This document shows positions 1 through 5,700 of a stretch of 11,811 bases of DNA, piece after piece; the first letter of the stretch is position 1, and each line of letters opens with the position of its first letter. The position numbers and the translations under genes are program-made. The notes under the pieces are model-generated. The model saw nothing but the letters and a program-made list of their open reading frames with translations. It was not told the origin of the DNA and made no database searches. The DNA lies in assembly GCA_900320765.1 (NCBI GenBank), contig ONTN01000043.1:1-11811 (forward strand), in the 5' to 3' direction. The stretch is from an uncultured Eubacteriales bacterium (GTDB lineage: Bacteria; Bacillota; Clostridia; Oscillospirales; Oscillospiraceae).

Positions 1-611
1 GCGACCACGAGGTTCGTGAGCCTGAATATGCCGTCCCAAACGCTCTGGCCCGTTCCGTATCTGTTGTCGAAGAAGTGCTTGCACTTGGCGTCGTTCACGG
101 TGAGCATCGGGAACTTAAGAGCGCCCTCACGCGCCATGGCTCTGAGCCTTATGATGCCCGTCGTCGTCTCCTCGCAGCCGCCGAGTATGCCCGGTATCAG
201 CTCTGGGTGCTTTGAGTGGATAAGGCTCACGAGGTCGGCTCCGTCGTCGATGACGATGTTCGGCCCGTTCTCGATAACTCTGTTCATATAGTGCTCGTAT
301 TCCTCCATCGTGCAGCCGTAGGTGGCGAAGACCTCGACCCCGCCCTTTACGAGAGCGGCGCAGACATCGTCCTGAGTTGAGAGAGGATTCGAGCCGCAGA
401 CTCTCACCTCGGCACCGCCCGCGGCGATAACGCGGCAAAGAACGGCGCTTTTCGCCTCAAGATGGAGGCACACCGATACCTTGAGCCCCTCGAAGGGCTT
501 ATCCCGCAAAAACTCAGCCTCGATACCGTTCAGAAGTGGCATATACCTCTTCGCCCAGGCCATCTTTTTCTCTCCCGATTCCCATAAATTTATATCGCGT
601 ATCTCGCTCAT
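1..611 (-). CDS. ahcY: Adenosylhomocysteinase (S-adenosyl-L-homocysteine hydrolase), N-terminal part, cut by window edge
   Basis: Cytosolic NAD-dependent enzyme that splits S-adenosylhomocysteine into adenosine and homocysteine, clearing the by-product of SAM-dependent methylation. I translated this edge-truncated frame by hand: 203 complete codons, about half of the usual length. Visible family blocks are STQDD (residues 78-82), DDGADL (122-127), CEETTTGI (146-153) and the catalytic Lys/Asp block NDAKCKHFFDNRYGTGQS (173-190). The Rossmann NAD domain lies outside the window. The GTGQS version of the last block and LHLEAKSA near residue 49 match the archaeal/Thermotoga-type branch rather than the proteobacterial one. 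The start ATG at 611 follows an AGGAGG ribosome site at 5-6 nt spacing. Its own promoter lies at 646-674. The leader is short and I see no SAH riboswitch. Function is confident; the branch assignment is from memory. Confidence 0.93.
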   Translation of the reverse strand, partial: MSEIRDINLWESGEKKMAWAKRYMPLLNGIEAEFLRDKPFEGLKVSVCLHLEAKSAVLCRVIAAGGAEVRVCGSNPLSTQDDVCAALVKGGVEVFATYGCTMEEYEHYMNRVIENGPNIVIDDGADLVSLIHSKHPELIPGILGGCEETTTGIIRLRAMAREGALKFPMLTVNDAKCKHFFDNRYGTGQSVWDGIFRLTNLVV

Positions 612-645
612 ACCGTCCTCCTGAGAGTTAATACTTTCTGTCCCG

Positions 646-674
646 ATTTTATCATTTTCCCCTAAAGATGTCCA
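646..674 (-). promoter_or_regulatory. SigA-type promoter of ahcY
   Basis: On the minus strand, a -35 TGGACA (669-674) and a -10 TAAAAT (646-651) are separated by exactly 17 bp. Predicted transcription start is near 639, giving a leader of about 28 nt before the ATG at 611. Confidence 0.6.
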
Positions 675-745
675 TATATTTTTTCGCGGTCTGACCTCTT
701 TCGCCGCCTGAGCGTGATATGATTTTCCGGCTGGGAGGTGCTTCC

Positions 746-1549
746 TTGAGAGTTTTATATCCGGACGAGGTATTTATCGTGAACGCCCTCGCGGACTACG
801 TGCTTCTCATTCTGACAGCCCGCGTAACAGGCGGCGGTGTAAAGCGCCGCCGCATAGTTCTTGCCGCCGCCATCGGCGGGGCGTATTCCGTTATTGCCGC
901 CCTGTACGGCGGCTTTTTTGCCTCGCCCGTTCCGGCTCTCGCGTCGGCCGTGCTGATGGCGCTCACCGTATTCGGCGGAAAAAGGAGCTTTGCCCGCAGG
1001 CTGTTCTGCTTCCTCGGCCTCTCTGCTGCCTTCGGAGGCGCCCTTACAGCTGTCGGTGGCGGGCTCGGCGGCGGGAATATGAAGCTCTTTGCCGCGGCCT
1101 TCCTCATCTCCTGGGCGGCCTTCGCCTTCTTTTTGAGGGGCGGGGCAAAGAGCGTCGCCCTCCGCAGGGTCGAGGATATCGAGATAGGGCTCGGCGGCAA
1201 AAAGGCAAAGCTCCGCGCCCTTATGGATACGGGCAACGACCTGCGCGATCCCATCTCAGGCAGGCGGGTGATTGTGACGACGGTGGACGCCGTCTCCTGC
1301 CTCTTCGAGCCCGGCGCGGCGGCTCTTTTAAAAAGCGGGAAGGACCCCGTCGGCCTTATGCCGGAGCTTGCGGAGAGGACGGGCCTGCGCTTTTCCCTCG
1401 TCCCCTACCGCTCTCTCGGGGTTGAGAGCGGCCTTATTCTCTGCTTTCGCCCCGATTTTGTAAGCGGCAGGAGCGAGGCGCCGCTCGTCGGCATTGCCTC
1501 GGGACTGAAAATTGAAGGAGGAGGTTATTCGGCAATAGGCTATTGCTGA
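746..1549 (+). CDS. spoIIGA: Sigma-E processing peptidase SpoIIGA
   Basis: Membrane-embedded aspartic protease that removes the pro-sequence of sigma-E in the mother cell after asymmetric septation, on a signal from the forespore (SpoIIR). The N-terminal half is hydrophobic, with about four to five predicted membrane segments and the family-typical opening VLYPDEVFIVNALADY. The C-terminal half is the soluble protease domain with the catalytic DTGN motif (Asp about residue 161) followed by LRDP. I chose TTG at 746 because GGGAGGTG (733-740) sits 5 nt upstream and the product then begins like known SpoIIGA proteins. An in-frame ATG at 719 would add nine residues but lacks a good ribosome site. 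At 267 residues it is slightly shorter than the Bacillus protein (about 309). The sigE start follows 9 nt after the stop, the conserved protease-substrate pairing. Confidence 0.9.
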   Translation: MRVLYPDEVFIVNALADYVLLILTARVTGGGVKRRRIVLAAAIGGAYSVIAALYGGFFASPVPALASAVLMALTVFGGKRSFARRLFCFLGLSAAFGGALTAVGGGLGGGNMKLFAAAFLISWAAFAFFLRGGAKSVALRRVEDIEIGLGGKKAKLRALMDTGNDLRDPISGRRVIVTTVDAVSCLFEPGAAALLKSGKDPVGLMPELAERTGLRFSLVPYRSLGVESGLILCFRPDFVSGRSEAPLVGIASGLKIEGGGYSAIGYC

Positions 1550-1558
1550 AGCATTTGT

Positions 1559-2248
1559 ATGAAGCTGATCTTATTCTTAAAAAAGCTATTCTGCACGGAA
1601 TCCCTTTTCTACGTAGGCGGAAGTGACGACCTCCCGCCCCCACTTAGCCGCGAGGAGGAGGCGAAGGCGATAGCCGAGCTCATCTCAGGCAGCGAAGAGG
1701 CTCGCCGCCTGCTTATAGAGCGCAATCTCCGCCTCGTCGTATACATAGCCAAGCGCTTTGAGAATACCGGCGTGAACCTTGAGGATCTTACCGGCATAGG
1801 CGCCGTCGGCCTTATCAAGGCGGTCAACACGTTCAATTCGGACAAGAACATCAAGCTCGCGACCTACGCCTCCCGCTGCATTGAAAATGAGATACTAATG
1901 TTTCTCCGCAAGGCCGCGAACCGCCGCGCCGAGATATCCATATCCGAGCCGCTCAATACGGACTGGGACGGGAACGAGCTCCTTCTCTCCGACATTCTCG
2001 GCACGGACGGCGACTGCGTGTTCGAGCCGCTTGAGGACGACGTTGACCGCCAGCTCCTATCTGACGCTCTCTCGATACTCTCGGGCCGCGAGCGGGAGAT
2101 CATCTCCCTCCGCTTCGGTCTCGGCGGCGGACGGGAGCTGACGCAGAAGGAGGTTGCAGACCGCCTCGGCATATCTCAGTCGTATATCAGCCGCCTCGAG
2201 AAACGGATCCTCGTTCGCCTCCGCCGCGAGATAATGAGAAAATTATAA
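1559..2248 (+). CDS. sigE: Sporulation sigma factor sigma-E (pro-sigma-E)
   Basis: RNA polymerase sigma-70-family factor that directs early mother-cell transcription in sporulation. It is made as an inactive membrane-bound precursor and activated by SpoIIGA. Seen: a basic, hydrophobic pro-peptide (residues 1-17), then the processing-site context YVGGSDDLPPPLS, then a region 2 core (IERNLRLVVYIAKRFENTG, KLATYASRCIENEI), the motif NTDWDGNELLLSDILGTD, and region 4 with the helix-turn-helix TQKEVADRLGISQSYISRLEKR (about 195-216). Length of 229 is close to the Bacillus protein (239). The pro-peptide is roughly ten residues shorter than in Bacillus. The ATG at 1559 has only a weak GAAG-like element just upstream; the nearest strong purine run (1517-1524) is 34 nt away inside spoIIGA, so reinitiation after the spoIIGA stop is likely. 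Neither sigG nor ftsZ flanks the pair, unlike many Clostridia and Bacilli. Confidence 0.96.
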   Translation: MKLILFLKKLFCTESLFYVGGSDDLPPPLSREEEAKAIAELISGSEEARRLLIERNLRLVVYIAKRFENTGVNLEDLTGIGAVGLIKAVNTFNSDKNIKLATYASRCIENEILMFLRKAANRRAEISISEPLNTDWDGNELLLSDILGTDGDCVFEPLEDDVDRQLLSDALSILSGREREIISLRFGLGGGRELTQKEVADRLGISQSYISRLEKRILVRLRREIMRKL

Positions 2249-2255
2249 CGCCCGC

Positions 2256-2284
2256 TTGCAAGCCTAATGCTCCCGTGCTATAAT
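2256..2284 (+). promoter_or_regulatory. Promoter of the ZIP transporter gene
   Basis: TTGCAA (2256-2261) and a perfect TATAAT (2279-2284) are separated by 17 bp, with a TG extension just before the -10 (TGC-TATAAT). The -35 is part of a small palindrome GCTTGCAAGC (2254-2263). Predicted start is near 2291, the first base of the inverted repeat at 2291-2308. Confidence 0.75.
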
Positions 2285-2290
2285 GTAAAT

Positions 2291-2308
2291 AGTTAGTTAT
2301 CTCTAACT
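2291..2308 (+). promoter_or_regulatory. Inverted repeat, candidate DtxR/MntR-type metalloregulator operator
   Basis: Perfect dyad AGTTAG - TTATCT - CTAACT placed exactly over the predicted transcription start of the ZIP transporter gene, where a bound repressor would block initiation. The GTTAG/CTAAC half-sites resemble DtxR/IdeR-family boxes. The regulator assignment is inference; no such regulator is encoded in the window. Confidence 0.5.
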
Positions 2309-2356
2309 TTTCTGCTTGCATAGAATAGAGTGACATAAAGGGAGCGTGAGGAACAG

Positions 2357-3139
2357 ATGAAAGCTGAAGTAATCAAGGGGATAATGATACCCTTTTTAGG
2401 GACTGCGCTCGGCGCGGCCATGGTGTTTTTTATGAAGAAGTCGCTCGGCGCGATGGTGCAGAGGGCGCTTACGGGCTTTGCCGCAGGGGTTATGGTGGCG
2501 GCAAGCGTTTGGAGCCTCATCATACCCGCGATCGAACAGTCAGAGAATATGGGCTCCTTTGCATTCGTGCCCGCTGTCGTCGGCTTCTGGGCGGGCGTGC
2601 TCTTTCTTCTCGCCCTCGACGGGCTTATACCGCATCTGCATATGATGAGCGAGGAGAGCGAGGGCCCGAAAACGAGCCTTGCTCGGACGACGATGCTCGT
2701 CCTGGCTGTCGTACTGCACAATCTCCCCGAGGGAATGGCAGTCGGCGTAGTTTACGCGGGCTGGCTTCAGGGCTGGGACGGTGTGACGCTCGCGGGCGCT
2801 CTCGCCCTTGCTATCGGCATCGCGATACAGAACTTCCCCGAGGGCGCGATAATCTCGATGCCCCTCCACGCCGAGGGCGTTTCAAAGGGCAAGAGCTTCG
2901 TTTACGGGGTGCTCTCAGGAGCGGTGGAGCCTGCCGGCGCGTTTCTTACGATAATCGCCGCCCGCTTCGTCACCACGCTGCTGCCCTACCTTCTCTCCTT
3001 CGCCGCCGGAGCGATGGTCTATGTGGTAGTTGAGGAGCTTATCCCCGAGATGAGCCACGGAAAGCACTCGAACGTCGGAACGATAATGTTTGCCGCCGGC
3101 TTTACGGTAATGATGGCGCTCGACGTGGCATTAGGATAA
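2357..3139 (+). CDS. ZIP family divalent metal transporter
   Basis: Inner-membrane importer of divalent metals (zinc, iron or manganese; specificity cannot be read from sequence). The 260-residue product is almost entirely hydrophobic, with about eight membrane segments, as expected for ZIP/GufA-ZupT proteins. The two metal-site helices carry HNLPEG (121-126) and QNFPEG (158-163), and a third conserved motif EELIPE...HGKHSN lies at 226-239. The cytoplasmic loop contains a short His pair (IPHLH, about 91-95) and an acidic run (SEESEG), a reduced version of the usual His-rich loop. The start at 2357 is supported by GAGGA at 2348-2352. It has its own promoter and a probable metal-responsive operator. 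No terminator is seen before the tRNA promoter 8 nt downstream of its stop. Confidence 0.93.
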   Translation: MKAEVIKGIMIPFLGTALGAAMVFFMKKSLGAMVQRALTGFAAGVMVAASVWSLIIPAIEQSENMGSFAFVPAVVGFWAGVLFLLALDGLIPHLHMMSEESEGPKTSLARTTMLVLAVVLHNLPEGMAVGVVYAGWLQGWDGVTLAGALALAIGIAIQNFPEGAIISMPLHAEGVSKGKSFVYGVLSGAVEPAGAFLTIIAARFVTTLLPYLLSFAAGAMVYVVVEELIPEMSHGKHSNVGTIMFAAGFTVMMALDVALG

Positions 3140-3147
3140 AAAAACTC

Positions 3148-3175
3148 TTTACAACTCAAAAAAGTGTGGTATAAT
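3148..3175 (+). promoter_or_regulatory. Promoter of tRNA-Ala
   Basis: TTTACA (3148-3153), 16 bp spacer, perfect TATAAT (3170-3175) preceded by a TG extension. Predicted start is near 3182, about 14 nt before the mature tRNA 5' end. Confidence 0.75.
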
Positions 3176-3195
3176 ATCTGAGCAGAAGTCAATAA

Positions 3196-3271
3196 GGGCT
3201 TGTAGCTCAGTTGGGAGAGCGCACGGTTCGCATCCGTGAGGTCGAGAGTTCGAATCTCTTCAGGTCCACCA
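3196..3271 (+). tRNA. tRNA-Ala (anticodon CGC)
   Basis: A full cloverleaf can be folded by hand. Acceptor arms are 3196-3202 with 3261-3267, D-stem GCTC/GAGC, anticodon stem CACGG/CCGTG with loop TTCGCAT, and T-arm GAGAG-TTCGAAT-CTCTT. The anticodon CGC (3229-3231) reads GCG codons, and the acceptor stem has the G3:U70 wobble pair that is the alanine identity determinant. The CCA end is encoded (3269-3271). Length is 76 nt. It stands alone, with its own promoter and terminator. Confidence 0.96.
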
Positions 3272-3273
3272 TG

Positions 3274-3304
3274 AAAAAAGCACTTGCACAGCAAGTGCTT
3301 TTTT
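3274..3304 (+). terminator. Rho-independent terminator of tRNA-Ala
   Basis: A-tract plus GCACTTGC (3274-3287), loop ACA, then GCAAGTGC plus T-tract (3291-3304): a 14-pair hairpin ending in six T, starting 2 nt after the CCA end. The symmetric A/T tracts mean it could also act on the opposite strand. Confidence 0.9.
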
Positions 3305-3307
3305 CAA

Positions 3308-3471
3308 TGAAATTCGTTCCTTACGGAACGAGTGAAATATGCTTGTGGCATATGAAATACGCCTTCGGCGTGTGAAATGTGCTTCGCACATAGAGGAACG
3401 AATTTTATTTCACATTTTGCCGAAGGCAAAATATTTCATAATCCGAGGGATTATTTCATCTTGCGCAGCAA
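3308..3471 (+). repeat. Array of about seven short hairpins with TGAAAT / ATTTCA linkers
   Basis: Consecutive stem-loops with different stems but a common linker. Hairpin positions are 3314-3331 (TCGTTCC/GGAACGA), 3337-3353 (ATATGC/GCATAT), 3359-3371 (ACGCC/GGCGT), 3377-3391 (ATGTGC/GCACAT), 3414-3432 (ATTTTGCC/GGCAAAAT), 3439-3453 (TAATCC/GGATTA) and 3461-3471 (TTGC/GCAA). Most loops are three bases, several TTC or GAA. Linkers read TGAAAT before about 3378 and ATTTCA after 3407, so the array is itself roughly inverted-symmetric. In addition, the 11-mer at 3310-3320 is the exact reverse complement of 3395-3405, enclosing three hairpins. The block lies between the tRNA terminator and the four-helix-bundle gene. 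Role unknown: structured leader RNA, mobile-element end, or protein-binding DNA are all possible. Confidence 0.85.
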
Positions 3472-3489
3472 TATTTTATTTGCTATGCT
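3461..3489 (+). promoter_or_regulatory. Possible promoter of the four-helix-bundle gene
   Basis: TTGCGC (3461-3466), 17 bp, TATGCT (3484-3489) with a TG extension. The -35 is in the last hairpin of the array. Both boxes are only partial matches, so this is tentative. Confidence 0.35.
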
Positions 3490-3512
3490 ATCATTATCCA
3501 GAGGTAATTGGG

Positions 3513-3893
3513 ATGAAAGAGAATAAGCTTATCGATCTGTCTATGGATTTTTCCGTTAAAATATTAAAGCTTTGCGATACTGTAAAAGGGCATTATTCGC
3601 TTGTTAATCAATTGGAACGTTCCGGCACCTCCATCGGGGCAAACATCCACGAAGCCAATTATGCCCACAGCAAAGCTGATTTCGTTGCCAAACTGCAAAT
3701 CGCATTGAAAGAGTGTTATGAAACGGAGTATTGGCTTGAACTGTTTTCCAAATCAGAATTGACAGATAAATCCTTATTTAAACCGCTGTTTGATCAGTGT
3801 GGGACAATCCGCAGGATATTGATTGCTTCCATAAATACGGCAAAGCAGACGGACAATCAACGAAGTAATTTCTCACCATCGGTCAGCTTTTGA
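3513..3893 (+). CDS. Four-helix-bundle protein (23S rRNA intervening-sequence / Avd-like family)
   Basis: Small 126-residue, largely alpha-helical protein with no signal peptide. The block QLERSGTSIGANIHEA (33-48) and the helix KLQIALKECYETEYWLELF (60-78) are hallmarks of the family encoded in 23S rRNA intervening sequences; its relative Avd binds RNA and reverse transcriptase in diversity-generating retroelements. No reverse transcriptase or template/variable repeats occur in this window, so an Avd role is not supported. The start at 3513 has AGAGG 8 nt upstream; the frame is open 58 codons further, but that part reads through the hairpin array and is not protein-like. Base composition and codons (many AAA, TTA, ATT) are clearly more AT-rich than in the GC-rich neighbours, suggesting transfer. 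The C-terminal 15 or so residues are polar and probably disordered. Biochemical function unknown. Confidence 0.88.
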   Translation: MKENKLIDLSMDFSVKILKLCDTVKGHYSLVNQLERSGTSIGANIHEANYAHSKADFVAKLQIALKECYETEYWLELFSKSELTDKSLFKPLFDQCGTIRRILIASINTAKQTDNQRSNFSPSVSF

Positions 3894-3920
3894 GAAAGCA
3901 GCTGAAAGCGAGGCGCAGCT

Positions 3921-4697
3921 ATGTCAAAATATCTTGTAACCGGCGCAGGCGGGGGTATGGGCTCCGCTATCTGCCGCGCTCTTACCGAACGCGGGCATAA
4001 GGTCGTCGGCTTGGACCTCTCCGAGCCTTCCGAGCCTTGCGGCGACTTTATCCGTGCAGACCTGACGAGCCCCGCCTCGCTCGAGAAAGCGTTTTTGAAA
4101 ATCGGAAGACTCGACGGAGTTATCCACGCCGCCGGGCTTTATAACCTCGGCTCCCTCGTCGAGATGGGCGAGGACGGGTTTTCGAGAATTTTCAACGTAA
4201 ACCTCTTCGGCGTTGCCCGGGTAAACAGGCTCGCTGTCCCACTTCTAAACGAAGGCGCGCGCATTGTCATCATAACGAGCGAGCTTGCGCCCCTCGATCC
4301 CCTGCCGTTTACGGGTATTTACGCCGTGACGAAGGCGGCGCTTGATAAATACGCCTTCTCGCTTGCAATGGAGCTGCAGCTGCTCGGCGTATCCGTATCC
4401 GTAGTCCGCCCCGGCGCGGTGAATACCGGTATGCTCCCCGCCTCGATGCGGGCTCTCGATCGCTTTGTTGAAGAAACAAAGCTTTATTCCGTAAACGCGG
4501 AGCGCTTCAAAAAGATAGTCGCGGGCTTTGAGTCGCACACGGTATCGCCCCAAAAGCTCGCAGAGCGCGTCCTTCGCCCGCTCGAGGCGAAGCGCCCGCG
4601 CTTCGTTTACAGCCTGAACAGAAATCCGCTTCTTATGCTGCTTAGCGCCCTTCCCCGCAGTCTCCAGCTTTTTGTAATACGGAAGCTAATATCATAA
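3921..4697 (+). CDS. SDR family NAD(P)-dependent oxidoreductase
   Basis: Classical short-chain dehydrogenase/reductase, cytosolic, 258 residues (family about 250). Seen in order: cofactor motif TGAGGGMG (7-14), an acidic residue after the second strand (GLDLS, Asp32) that favours NAD(H), ADLT (46-49), HAAG in place of NAAG (69-72), Asn94 in NVNLFG, catalytic Ser120 (IITSE), the Tyr134-x-x-x-Lys138 pair (YAVTK) and the PGAVNTG loop (164-170). The C-terminal tail after about 225 is basic and hydrophobic (MLLSALPRSLQLFVIRKL) and may touch the membrane, as in some DHRS/retinol-dehydrogenase-like members. Substrate cannot be predicted. Start supported by GAGG 7 nt upstream. It starts 27 nt after the four-helix-bundle stop; composition returns to GC-rich here, so the gene probably belongs to the host chromosome and may have lost or exchanged its own promoter region. 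Confidence 0.9.
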   Translation: MSKYLVTGAGGGMGSAICRALTERGHKVVGLDLSEPSEPCGDFIRADLTSPASLEKAFLKIGRLDGVIHAAGLYNLGSLVEMGEDGFSRIFNVNLFGVARVNRLAVPLLNEGARIVIITSELAPLDPLPFTGIYAVTKAALDKYAFSLAMELQLLGVSVSVVRPGAVNTGMLPASMRALDRFVEETKLYSVNAERFKKIVAGFESHTVSPQKLAERVLRPLEAKRPRFVYSLNRNPLLMLLSALPRSLQLFVIRKLIS

Positions 4698-4700
4698 AAC

Positions 4701-4739
4701 AAGCCAAACGGGCGGGGATGATCCCCGCCCGTTTGGCTT
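4701..4739. terminator. Bidirectional terminator between convergent SDR and lipoprotein genes
   Basis: A perfect 18-bp stem (4701-4718 with 4722-4739), GC-rich core GGGCGGGG, loop TGA. It starts 3 nt after the SDR stop. On the plus strand it is followed by only TTATT; on the minus strand by TTGTTTTAT, so it probably terminates both transcripts. Confidence 0.85.
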
Positions 4740-4780
4740 ATTAGACCTGTCTCCGGTTTGAAACGCGCCCCTTGCTAAAA

Positions 4781-5686
4781 TCAAAAGCCGGTTCCGAAGT
4801 CGGTGATTATGTACTCGGGCTGCCCATCGTCATTCGCTCTGAGGACGCCGACGCCGTACTTATCGACTACCCACTCGCCATCCTCGTCTAAGCTGCCGTT
4901 TCCGACCAAAAGCTCGTTTATATCCGTTCCCTCAGAGGGCTTGAGCTCATATCTGACCTCGAAGGCGTACTCATCTGCGCCGAGGTTATAGGAAGCCAGC
5001 GTCTCGTTGGCCAGCTCCTCCTCGCGCGTGTAGACCTTCTCAACGTAGATACGCGCATCGAACACCTTGTCGCCGTAGGCCTCTTCCAGATAATACTGCA
5101 TAGCCGTCTCAATCTGTTCAGCCGCCTCCTCGCTGCTCATCAGCTTGGCTTCGTACTCGGGGTTTTCGGGCTCTGCTGAGTCAAGCATAAAGACAACGTT
5201 CTCTGCGTTCTCATCGTTATCGTCGGTCCAGGAAACTGTGCCGTTTTCCGCGTCGAACACGAGGCGGCCTGTGCCGTTTTCATAAACGACGGTCTCGGTA
5301 CCGGACGCGCCGTCCTCAGGGAGCACAACGTCGGTCTTTACGCAATCTGAGTACTCAAGGGTCATCGTTTCGGGATCGAGCCTTCCGCTCATAACCCACT
5401 CGGAGTATTCATTGTAGCTGGATGACCACTGAACGCTGACCTTCGCTCCGTCGTCGCCCATGGGCTCGACGTTCATTACGGCTCTGTTGGCGTAGTACTC
5501 GCCGATGAAGTCCATGATCGGGTTCTGGGTATCCTCATCGCCCGCAGGCTCGGGCTCGGGAGACGGTTCGGGAGAGGGAGCGGGCGCAGGGGTCGGATCG
5601 CTCTTATCCTCCGGAGCATTGCCGGCGCAGGCCGCCAGCGCGAAAACCATAACGATTGCGAGAATAATACTGATAATTTTTTTCAT
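4781..5686 (-). CDS. Putative lipoprotein of unknown function
   Basis: The product (301 residues) begins with a lipoprotein signal peptide: MKK, a hydrophobic core, and lipobox LAAC with the lipidated Cys at 20, so it should sit on the outer face of the membrane. Next comes a Pro/Glu/Ala-rich linker (about 30-50, PAPAPSPEPSPEPEP) and then an acidic, strand-rich domain (about 55-301) with no catalytic motif I recognise. Part of it (EYSDCV...ENGTGRLVFDAENGTVSWTDD) resembles the repeating-strand style of Clostridial surface lipoproteins; residues 180-260 look alpha/beta. The start has an AGGAG site 8-9 nt upstream, directly after the glnS stop (14 nt gap), so it is probably cotranscribed with glnS. 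I do not recognise the family. Confidence 0.8.
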   Translation of the reverse strand: MKKIISIILAIVMVFALAACAGNAPEDKSDPTPAPAPSPEPSPEPEPAGDEDTQNPIMDFIGEYYANRAVMNVEPMGDDGAKVSVQWSSSYNEYSEWVMSGRLDPETMTLEYSDCVKTDVVLPEDGASGTETVVYENGTGRLVFDAENGTVSWTDDNDENAENVVFMLDSAEPENPEYEAKLMSSEEAAEQIETAMQYYLEEAYGDKVFDARIYVEKVYTREEELANETLASYNLGADEYAFEVRYELKPSEGTDINELLVGNGSLDEDGEWVVDKYGVGVLRANDDGQPEYIITDFGTGF

Positions 5687-5700
5687 TTTCTTTATCTCCT

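Noticed and set aside
612..645. SAH riboswitch upstream of ahcY
   Set aside because: The leader predicted from the promoter is about 28 nt, too short, with no matching stem pattern.
1579..1585. A-AAA-AAG slippery heptamer in the sigE pro-peptide
   Set aside because: It matches the dnaX-type -1 site, but a -1 slip would give only a short truncated peptide, and Lys-rich pro-peptides produce such runs by chance; no stimulating structure is obvious.
3019..3294. Minus-strand open frame of 91 codons containing GGPEEIRTLDLTDANRALSQLSYKP-like text
   Set aside because: It is the well-known false protein obtained by translating the antisense strand of a tRNA gene; it overlaps tRNA-Ala and the ZIP gene end.
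3308..3471. CRISPR array
   Set aside because: Repeated words are only about 6 bp, units are irregular and self-palindromic, and there are no cas genes or uniform spacers.
3339..3512. N-terminal extension of the four-helix-bundle gene by 58 codons
   Set aside because: It translates the hairpin array, gives no family-like sequence, and a good ribosome site precedes the ATG at 3513.
3305..3893. Diversity-generating retroelement with Avd
   Set aside because: The gene family fits Avd, but no reverse transcriptase, template repeat or variable repeat is present in the window.
3886..3899. Small hairpin GCTTT-TGAG-AAAGC at the end of the four-helix-bundle gene as a terminator
   Set aside because: Only a 5-bp stem and no T-tract; too weak to call, and it may simply be chance around the stop codon.
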